A DNA stretch of 16,805 bases from an uncultured Lachnospiraceae bacterium. Its GTDB lineage: Bacteria; Bacillota_A; Clostridia; Lachnospirales; Lachnospiraceae. How positions within the stretch are numbered: position 1 is the first letter of the stretch; the number at the start of each line of letters is the position of its first letter. The stretch is from positions 1-16,805 of the forward strand of contig CADBME010000319.1 in NCBI GenBank assembly GCA_902795715.1, read 5' to 3'. The notes under the pieces were generated by a model that ran no database searches, was not told the origin of the DNA, and worked only from the letters and a program-made list of their open reading frames with translations. This document shows, in pieces, positions 6,563 to 12,619 of this stretch. The translations under genes and the position numbers were made by a program.

Positions 6563-7855
6563 ATGAGCAAAGAAAAAAATAGGGATGGAAATATTTTAAC
6601 CTACACCGGGGCCAGTATTGACCCCCTCCATCCGGATCCGGATAAAATACATATCGAAGATATCGCCCATTCCCTGTCCATGCTTTGCAGGGCCAATGGG
6701 CATTTTAAGAGCTTTCATTCGGTTGCCCAGCACTGTATGGAATGCTATGAGGAGGCTAAAGCCCGGGGACTGTCCAGGAGAATCCAGCTGTTTTGTTTCC
6801 TTCATGATGCAGCTGAGGCCTATCTTGGAGATTTTGTATCTCCGGTGAAGTATCGGATGGATGATTACCGGGAGGCGGAGGATAGACTTTTGTCCGCTGT
6901 ATACAGAAAGTTTGCGGGGGATCTTCCTGACAAGGAGGAAGAAGAAGTGGTCAAAGAGATTGACCATACTTTACTATACTATGAGTTTGAAACTTTGATG
7001 GGACAGCCGGTGGGACCGGAACCATCTATTCCCCTTCAGTCTGCTCCCACTTTTGGAGAAAGAAACTGGAAAGAAGTAGAAAAGGATTATATTGAGTTAT
7101 TTAACAAAATAACCCTGCCTTTTAGGGCCAGATGGATTTTTTTCGATGTGGATGACACTCTTTATGATCAGAAGACCACCTTTTATAAAGCTTTTGTGGA
7201 GACATTTGGGATGGAGGGAGAATACTCTGATCATTTTCTTGACGATCTGTTCACGCGAAATATGTATTATAACGAACAGAGATTTGACGAGATACAAAAG
7301 GGAGCCATAAGCTCTTTCCAGATGATACAATACAGAATCCTTCATGCCTGTAAAGATTACGGTATTCCTGCCACAGAAGATCAGGCTGCCGGCTTTCGCG
7401 ATCGCTATATCGAGGCACAGGGGAATCTCAAACTGACTCCGGTCATGGAAAGTCTTCTGGATAGCTGCAGGAGGAATTTGGGGCTGGGGATTATCACCAA
7501 TGGCGGCTATGACCACCAGATGAGAAAGATACGGGCTTTGGATCTGAGACGATGGATTGATGAAAAGAATATACTTGTTTCCGGCAAAGTCGGATGGGCA
7601 AAACCGGAGCCGGAGATTTTCCGTGAAGCCCAGAAGCGGACCGGCGGGGAAGCCGCAGACATGATCTATGTAGGAGACAGTTTCGACAGGGATATGGCCG
7701 GGGCAAAGAAGGCCGGATGGACTGCAATATGGATGAACAGAAGACATAGTCCCTTGCCGGACTCTGGCCTGGTTCCTGACTATGAAGTCCACAGCGAGGA
7801 AGAACTGGCAGAATTGCTTGGGAAGATTGCAGACGGAAGAGCATCTTTGATCTGA
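6563..7855 (+). CDS. HD-domain phosphohydrolase (YfbR-like) fused to a HAD-IA phosphatase (YjjG-like)
   Basis: A 430-residue fusion of two hydrolases that usually occur alone. The N-terminal domain (residues 10-180) is a YfbR-like HD hydrolase: TYTG near 13-16, DIAHSLSMLCRANGH (33-47), a His-containing segment FHSVAQH (51-57), the HD pair H81-D82 and D134. The E. coli relative is a dNMP 5'-nucleotidase. The C-terminal domain (190-430) is a HAD subfamily IA phosphatase: FFDVDDTL with D195 and D197, T312 in ITNGG, K347 in WAKPEP, and GDSFDRD with D372 and D377. It resembles the YjjG group of nucleotidases. AGGAG at 6549-6553 supports the start. The frame is continuous through the junction. A role in nucleotide pool housekeeping is inference. 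It is the last gene of the operon; its stop codon lies inside the terminator. Confidence 0.92.
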   Translation: MSKEKNRDGNILTYTGASIDPLHPDPDKIHIEDIAHSLSMLCRANGHFKSFHSVAQHCMECYEEAKARGLSRRIQLFCFLHDAAEAYLGDFVSPVKYRMDDYREAEDRLLSAVYRKFAGDLPDKEEEEVVKEIDHTLLYYEFETLMGQPVGPEPSIPLQSAPTFGERNWKEVEKDYIELFNKITLPFRARWIFFDVDDTLYDQKTTFYKAFVETFGMEGEYSDHFLDDLFTRNMYYNEQRFDEIQKGAISSFQMIQYRILHACKDYGIPATEDQAAGFRDRYIEAQGNLKLTPVMESLLDSCRRNLGLGIITNGGYDHQMRKIRALDLRRWIDEKNILVSGKVGWAKPEPEIFREAQKRTGGEAADMIYVGDSFDRDMAGAKKAGWTAIWMNRRHSPLPDSGLVPDYEVHSEEELAELLGKIADGRASLI

Positions 7856-7867
7856 AGATGCTTTTTT
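7840..7867 (+). terminator. Terminator of the HAD/Sir2 operon
   Basis: AGCATCTT (7840-7847), loop of about 7 bases containing the TGA stop codon, AAGATGCT (7855-7862), then a T-run to 7867. The stem overlaps the last codons of the HD-HAD gene. Confidence 0.85.
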
Positions 7868-7999
7868 ACAATATCTCAGAGATCCTGTGCTAGGATTAGG
7901 CCATAAAGATTTGAATGGAAATAAAGAACAGTATCCTAATTATTAATTTGGGAAAAGACAGAATATGATGGCAAACTGAACCGATCATGACACATATTC

Positions 8000-8031
8000 T
8001 TATCTTAATTAAGATAATCAATTTAAGATAA
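8000..8031. promoter_or_regulatory. Perfect 18-bp palindrome plus a third half-site, likely operator
   Basis: TTATCTTAATTAAGATAA (8000-8017) is a perfect palindrome, and the half-site TTAAGATAA recurs at 8023-8031, so three half-sites sit 30-60 bases upstream of the zinc-ribbon membrane gene. A weak promoter reading (TTAATT at 8005-8010, 18 bases, TAAAAT at 8029-8034) would place them over the -35 and -10. The architecture fits a dimeric winged-helix repressor such as a MarR-type protein, but no regulator is encoded beside it. Confidence 0.55.
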
Positions 8032-8061
8032 AATGAAATTGGCTGGAGAGGATGGTGGCTT

Positions 8062-9684
8062 ATGAGACGTTGTAAAAGCTGCGGCAGATTAGTAGACGAT
8101 AATATACCAATTTGTCCCCATTGCGGAAAATCAACAAGCGGTTCCGGTATGGAATCCGGGTCCGGAAGAGACTCTGTTCCTTATGCCTTCGGGTCCGGTG
8201 GCAGGCCGACTTATCCGGAAGGCCCCGGTCGGGCAGGCAGAGAAGGTTATCCGGAGGGTCCCGGTGGCTGGCGCGAGGTTCCACGTGGAGGCACTTATCC
8301 GGAGGGTCCCGGCGGCTGGCACGAGGGAATGTATGGAAGCGGCTATCCGGAAGGCCCCGGTGGCTGGCGCGAGGCCCCACATGGAAGCGGCTATCCGGAA
8401 GGTCCCGGCCCTTGGCATGAAGGCCCATATGGGGGTGGGTATTCCGGACGCCCCACCGATGAAAATAAGGGTTTAGATCCCGGATTTATTAAAAAGCTGG
8501 TGATCGGAATCGTCGCCCTGTGTCTGGTGCTTGTTTTCGGAGTTGTGGGAATCGTAATGTTTATGAGATCCCAGAGAACAGTGGATCTTGAAAAGGTGGT
8601 CCAGGTTAACTATGAGGGATATGATGGATTTGGGACAGCCTATGCCGGAATCGATAATGAAAAACTGAACTCTGCTCTTGTAAGGGCCATGGGAAGAAGA
8701 TACCAGGAGTTTTCCAATGATAATCTGAATTTCTACGGGGATGCCTATAAACTCTACAATGCTTACTGGACACTGTGCAATGAGACAAAATGTACCTGTA
8801 ATAAAACAGAAAATCTGAAAAACGGAGACAGGGTTCACGTTGACATTAAATACGGGAATGATGTGAAACAGGCAGCCAGAACACTCGGAATCATCATAAA
8901 AGGATCGGGTAAAGACGATAAAGTAAAGGGTCTGGAGAAAACCAATTCCTATGATCCCTTTGAAAAAGATGTTGAAGTGGTCTTTAGCGGGAGTTCCCCC
9001 TATGCCTCGGCTGATGTGAATTATATCGGCGAATATGACGGTATTTACGATGAGATGTTTAAGCTGGATAAGAAGGAAAATATAAAAATCGGCGACACCC
9101 TGACCATTACCCTGGATACGACTGAACTGACCCCGGAAATAACCAGACCAATGGGCTATGAGATCGGCAAGACGGAAGGAAAGCATAAAGTGGTGGCCTC
9201 TGAAGTTAATTACTATATAGCAAATGCCGGAGGCCTCAGTGACGATGTCCTTCAGGTCCTCAAGCCCAAGGCGGAAAAGGCCATCCTGGATTATTTTGAC
9301 GATATCAAAGAGTATGTCAGCTCCGGAGATCCGGAATACCAGGCAGCTTATGTATTCATGAGCAAATACCAGGATTCCTGGGATGCCAATAATTGTGTAG
9401 ATCTGGTCTATAAGGTTTCCGTATCCTCAAAAGAGGGTAGCTTTAAGACACAGGATATCTATATTCCCATCCAGTTTGAGAATGTTATTGTACAGACAGA
9501 CGGTGAGATCGATGGAACCAATGCCTCCGGGCCCCTTGGAGAAACAGATCTGGAATATGACATTAAGTCCTACTGGCCGGATAAGGTCAAGGGCTACAAG
9601 ACCAAACCTGCTCTGGATAAAGGGCTGTCCAATGACATGGGAAATAATTATAACGGAAGCAGGACAAAGGGATTTTTGGATTGA
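8062..9684 (+). CDS. Zinc-ribbon, single-pass membrane protein with YPEGPGGW repeats
   Basis: A 540-residue protein. Residues 1-24 form a double-CXXC zinc ribbon (C4, C7, C18, C21). Residues 51-126 hold five copies of a YPEGPG repeat, four of them 16 residues long. One membrane segment lies at about 146-168 (LVIGIVALCLVLVFGVV), preceded by KK and followed by MRSQR. The remaining 370 residues are probably extracellular and contain related blocks: an EGYDGFGTA-like segment near 190, LKNGDRVHVDIKYG near 255, and a second set from about 305. Similar zinc ribbon plus membrane plus repeated domain proteins are common in Lachnospiraceae but uncharacterised. GGAGAGG at 8045-8051 supports the ATG. With no signal peptide, the zinc ribbon should face the cytoplasm. 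Its function is unknown; sensing or cell-envelope roles are guesses. Confidence 0.9.
   Translation: MRRCKSCGRLVDDNIPICPHCGKSTSGSGMESGSGRDSVPYAFGSGGRPTYPEGPGRAGREGYPEGPGGWREVPRGGTYPEGPGGWHEGMYGSGYPEGPGGWREAPHGSGYPEGPGPWHEGPYGGGYSGRPTDENKGLDPGFIKKLVIGIVALCLVLVFGVVGIVMFMRSQRTVDLEKVVQVNYEGYDGFGTAYAGIDNEKLNSALVRAMGRRYQEFSNDNLNFYGDAYKLYNAYWTLCNETKCTCNKTENLKNGDRVHVDIKYGNDVKQAARTLGIIIKGSGKDDKVKGLEKTNSYDPFEKDVEVVFSGSSPYASADVNYIGEYDGIYDEMFKLDKKENIKIGDTLTITLDTTELTPEITRPMGYEIGKTEGKHKVVASEVNYYIANAGGLSDDVLQVLKPKAEKAILDYFDDIKEYVSSGDPEYQAAYVFMSKYQDSWDANNCVDLVYKVSVSSKEGSFKTQDIYIPIQFENVIVQTDGEIDGTNASGPLGETDLEYDIKSYWPDKVKGYKTKPALDKGLSNDMGNNYNGSRTKGFLD
8212..8439 (+). repeat. 48-bp in-frame tandem repeat encoding YPEGPGGW units
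   Basis: Five units start with YPEGPG: one 12-residue unit, then four 16-residue units. In the four full units, WRE...P.G and WHEG..YG.G alternate, so the higher-order period looks like 32 residues (96 bp). The DNA is also well conserved between units (TATCCGGA(A/G)GG(T/C)CCCGG), pointing to recent expansion by duplication. Confidence 0.9.
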
Positions 9685-9710
9685 TGAATTAGTTTTTGGA
9701 TAATGAATTA
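9673..9710. repeat. Imperfect direct repeat at the 3' end of the zinc-ribbon membrane gene
   Basis: TTTTTGGATTGATGAATTA (9673-9691) is followed by TTTTTGGATAATGAATTA (9693-9710). The first copy includes the stop codon of the gene at 8062. Probably a small local duplication. Confidence 0.7.
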
Positions 9711-9720
9711 TGTGAAGCAG

Positions 9721-9748
9721 GAGCTGCCGGCCGGGCAGCTCTTTTTTT
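9721..9748 (+). terminator. Terminator between the two zinc-ribbon genes
   Basis: GAGCTGCC (9721-9728), loop GGCCG, GGCAGCTC (9734-9741), then seven T. It separates the two zinc-ribbon genes, so the second probably has its own promoter; none was clear in 9749-9868. Confidence 0.9.
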
Positions 9749-9868
9749 CGCTCTATTGCAGTTCCCGGGCAGGTATGATAAAACATGTATAAGGAGAAAT
9801 GGGCCTAATATCCAAGGATTAAGATTTGGTAGACACGTGTGTGTCCCAGACACCGGGGAGGGACGGAT

Positions 9869-11548
9869 TTGAGCTTGCTATATTGTTCTCATTGCGGCAG
9901 ACAGAATGAACCGGATGCCATTTTCTGCGAGTTTTGCGGAAATCCGATCCGGGAGAACAGTGGGGTACCCTATGCTGATCTCAGAGCAGATGCTGAGGGG
10001 AGAAAGACAGAGAAGAGAAGGACTGGGGATGGCAGAGGGTCTGTGAAGAAAAGTCCGGGGAAGGGATTTCGCAGGCCTGGCAATGAAGATTACAAGATCG
10101 ACACAGGCAGAGAGAGACCGGAAACAAAAAGGGACTCCCGTGTAGAGTATCTGGGTCCCATGGAGTTTGATATCACCCATACAATCGAAGATTATGAATA
10201 TACCAGGCGTTCAGTTCGGGACATGAACAGGATTCTGGATTCCCGTGAATTTGCGGAAATGGACTCTGAGACCATTTACCAGTATCTTCTTGGGCAGATG
10301 AGGATTGTCTCCTTCAAGGATTATCTTAAGCGCTATGTTTATGAAAGGAATCCACAGCAGGTCCCCTTTGCCAAGGTCAGGGAGGAAACTTACATATCGA
10401 TAATTATCGATAGCTTTATGAAAAACCACGCACCGGGTTCTTTTAACGAGATTGAGATCCGCTGGAAAGCAACCGTACGCTACTGGCTGCGTAAGGAGTC
10501 GGCCACCAGAGATAATGTCTTTTTGCTGGGTTTTGGATTGAAGATGACCGATCCGGATGTGTCTGATTTTCTGACCAAAGTTCTCAAAGAACAGGATTTT
10601 CGTTTTCATGACCCAAGAGAGACGGTTTTCTGGTATGCCTATCATTACGGACTAGAGTACAGTGAGGCGAAAAAGTACCTGGATTACTATGACCGACTGT
10701 CGGAAGAGGATCTTTTGGCAGCAGAGGCCAAAGGAAAACTGAAGATTTTTGAGGCCATTGCCGACATGGATTCCTGGGATGAAGATCTTCTGACCGAAAG
10801 CGGCTTTGCGTCGTCTGGTCTTTCCGGCCCCGAAGATTTATTTACCAATACAAATGGGAGTTTTTCCGGTGAAATGACAGCGGCAGACTTCTATTATTCT
10901 GCAGAAGCTTCCGTCCGTGAAGGAGTTCCTATCGAGTCGATTATGGGCCGGGATATCCAGAGGTTTCTGACCGATGAGGACAAACTCAAGGAATACCTGG
11001 CTGAGCTCAAGGTTCACCAGGATAAGATGCCGGATATTATTTCCAGAGAATACCGACATCTGTACCGCAGGGCAGCCCGGGCAGCCTTCAGGATCGTCAG
11101 GATCGATGACGAAGGGGCCGGTCAGGATCGGAGGAAAGCCCGACATGAGGCTACAGCGGCAGAGATTGAGACCATCCTCTGCAGCGGCATTCCCAAAAAC
11201 AGTGCCGGTAACCTGGTGAATGTGTCCAGGTCCATTCTCCATAAACAGTTCCAGAAAAAACGTATGAGCCGGCAGCGGATCAGCAGGGCCATGAAACACA
11301 GCAATGTGATCGAAAGATTCGATTTTATCACCCTGCTCTTTCTGGTCTATGCCATCGAGGTGGAGCCGGACTGGCCGGTAGAACGCTTTATGCGCTATAT
11401 CGATGAAATCAATGAAATACTGAAACGCTGCAACATGATGAGTATCTATCCCGTAAATCCTTACGAGAGCTTTATCCTCATGTGTCTTCTTACCGAGGAA
11501 CCTCTGGCAACCTACGCAGACATTTGGGAACTGTCCTTTGAGAAGTAG
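9869..11548 (+). CDS. Zinc-ribbon soluble protein of unknown function
   Basis: A 559-residue protein starting at TTG 9869, chosen because GGGAGG (9857-9862) sits 6 bases upstream and because it gives the usual zinc-ribbon opening (YCSHCG). An in-frame GTG at 9839 would add ten residues but lacks a ribosome binding site. The ribbon cysteines are C6, C9, C20 and C23. Residues 35-90 form a charged, disordered linker. The rest looks helical and has no membrane segment or signal. The stretch RWKATVRYWLRKESATRDNVFLLG, then LKMTDPDVSDFLTK, resembles helix-turn-helix-adjacent segments of some Firmicute proteins, but I cannot assign a family. There is no recognisable catalytic motif. It neighbours the zinc-ribbon membrane protein. 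Confidence 0.85.
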   Translation: MSLLYCSHCGRQNEPDAIFCEFCGNPIRENSGVPYADLRADAEGRKTEKRRTGDGRGSVKKSPGKGFRRPGNEDYKIDTGRERPETKRDSRVEYLGPMEFDITHTIEDYEYTRRSVRDMNRILDSREFAEMDSETIYQYLLGQMRIVSFKDYLKRYVYERNPQQVPFAKVREETYISIIIDSFMKNHAPGSFNEIEIRWKATVRYWLRKESATRDNVFLLGFGLKMTDPDVSDFLTKVLKEQDFRFHDPRETVFWYAYHYGLEYSEAKKYLDYYDRLSEEDLLAAEAKGKLKIFEAIADMDSWDEDLLTESGFASSGLSGPEDLFTNTNGSFSGEMTAADFYYSAEASVREGVPIESIMGRDIQRFLTDEDKLKEYLAELKVHQDKMPDIISREYRHLYRRAARAAFRIVRIDDEGAGQDRRKARHEATAAEIETILCSGIPKNSAGNLVNVSRSILHKQFQKKRMSRQRISRAMKHSNVIERFDFITLLFLVYAIEVEPDWPVERFMRYIDEINEILKRCNMMSIYPVNPYESFILMCLLTEEPLATYADIWELSFEK

Positions 11549-11559
11549 GGGAGAGCAGG

Positions 11560-11640
11560 GTGAAGATAATATCGGAAAAGGCGGTTTACAAGAAGGGTAA
11601 GTCCTCAGCAAAGTTTGACAAGCCTCTGCCTGTCGTATAA
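11560..11640 (+). CDS. Possible 26-aa Lys-rich small protein
   Basis: GTG start with GGGGAG (11548-11553) at 6 bases, the G-run partly formed by the stop codon of the preceding gene. The peptide begins VKIISEKAVYKKGKSS and ends KPLPVV. It is strongly basic, with seven Lys and no Arg. Its 3' half overlaps the TTGACA promoter of the amidase gene, so the reading frame could be incidental. No family recognised. Confidence 0.3.
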   Translation: MKIISEKAVYKKGKSSAKFDKPLPVV

Positions 11641-11643
11641 ACT
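11615..11643 (+). promoter_or_regulatory. Promoter upstream of the amidase operon
   Basis: Perfect -35 TTGACA (11615-11620). The -10 may be TAAACT at 11638-11643 (17-base spacer) or TATAAA at 11636-11641 (15-base spacer). The leader to the ATG at 11702 would be about 50 bases and includes a weak hairpin (AAAGG/CCTTT, 11686-11699) around the ribosome binding site. Confidence 0.55.
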
Positions 11644-11701
11644 GTTGGAAGAGAATTCCTCAAAGTTCACCCTGAGAATCAGTAGAAAGGAAGTCCTTTA
11701 G

Positions 11702-12595
11702 ATGCATTTTTTAAAAAAAACAGCGGTAGTGGTAATGACAGCTTTTATGTGTGCTTCTTTGCTGAGTGATCCTGTGTCCATGCGAGCTTCGGAAAAGAAG
11801 GAGAAAAAAATTGCTTTTGACACCAGCTGGGAGTATGCCTCTTATTCCAGGATTCATTCCGGAAAGAGTTTTCTCTATTATGCGGATGATTCCAAAGCCA
11901 ACGGGATTACGGTATGCGTCAATGCCGGACATGGTACCAAAGGGGGATCTTCCGAGAAAACGCAGTGCCATCCCGACGGGTCCCCTAAAATAGTCGGGGG
12001 ATCGACTGCTTCAGGGGAGACCACTTCCTATGCTATTGCTGAAGGGATGACCTTCCCGGATGGAACGACAGAAGCGGAGGCTACCCTTTCTCTTGCGAAA
12101 ATACTAAAGGATAAGCTGCTTGATGCGGGCTATAATGTCCTCATGATCCGGCGCAAGGATGACGTCCAGCTGGACAATATTGCCCGGACCGTCATGGCCA
12201 ATAACAATGCGGACTGCCATATTGCCCTTCATTATGACAGCACCGGGTCGGATAAGGGTGCCTTTTTCATGAGCGTGCCGGATGTGAAGAGTTACCGCAA
12301 TATGGAGCCGGTAAAGAGCTGCTGGAAGGAGCATGATAAGCTGGGGACCGATGTGATTGAGGGCCTGAAAGCTAAAAAGGTTTCCATTTATAATGACGGG
12401 AAAATGGCTATGGACCTCACCCAGACTTCCTATTCGACCATTCCTTCCATCGACCTTGAGGTCGGAGACGGCGGTTCGGATCTGTCCGAGAAGACACAGA
12501 AAAAAATAGCCGACGGGATTCTTAAGGGAATCAACAGCTATTACGGTGAGGAAAAGGAGAGCAAGGGGAAGACTTCTGTTTCTAAAAATAAATGA
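11702..12595 (+). CDS. Secreted N-acetylmuramoyl-L-alanine amidase (Amidase_3)
   Basis: A 297-residue zinc amidase that cuts the bond between N-acetylmuramic acid and L-alanine in peptidoglycan. Residues 1-29 are a signal peptide: MHFLKK, a hydrophobic core, and a likely cleavage after A29 (SMRA-SEK). The catalytic domain starts near residue 68. H77 in VNAGHG is the first zinc ligand, a Glu in TTEAEATLS (E124/E126) the second, H177 in CHIALHYDS the third, and E253 in IDLEVGDGG the catalytic acid. An insert at about 79-122 (Gly/Ser-rich, with Cys89) is longer than in CwlD. The Lys/Ser-rich C-terminal tail is probably disordered; there is no cell-wall binding repeat. AAAGGA at 11686-11691 is the ribosome binding site. 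Only 24 bases separate it from the radical SAM gene. Confidence 0.92.
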   Translation: MHFLKKTAVVVMTAFMCASLLSDPVSMRASEKKEKKIAFDTSWEYASYSRIHSGKSFLYYADDSKANGITVCVNAGHGTKGGSSEKTQCHPDGSPKIVGGSTASGETTSYAIAEGMTFPDGTTEAEATLSLAKILKDKLLDAGYNVLMIRRKDDVQLDNIARTVMANNNADCHIALHYDSTGSDKGAFFMSVPDVKSYRNMEPVKSCWKEHDKLGTDVIEGLKAKKVSIYNDGKMAMDLTQTSYSTIPSIDLEVGDGGSDLSEKTQKKIADGILKGINSYYGEEKESKGKTSVSKNK

Positions 12596-12619
12596 TAAAT
12601 CAAGAACAATGAGGTTGCC

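Noticed and set aside
8212..8439. CRISPR-like regular repeats
   Set aside because: The repeats are in frame, contiguous and encode YPEGPGGW units; there are no unique spacers and no cas genes.
9799..9822. Seven-codon ORF after AAGGAG before the second zinc-ribbon gene
   Set aside because: The ribosome binding site is only two to three bases from the ATG, too close for normal initiation, and the peptide has no leader-like features.
10838..11611. 257-codon minus-strand frame opposite the second zinc-ribbon gene
   Set aside because: The + strand frame has a ribosome binding site and a zinc ribbon; the minus frame has neither and looks like a composition shadow.
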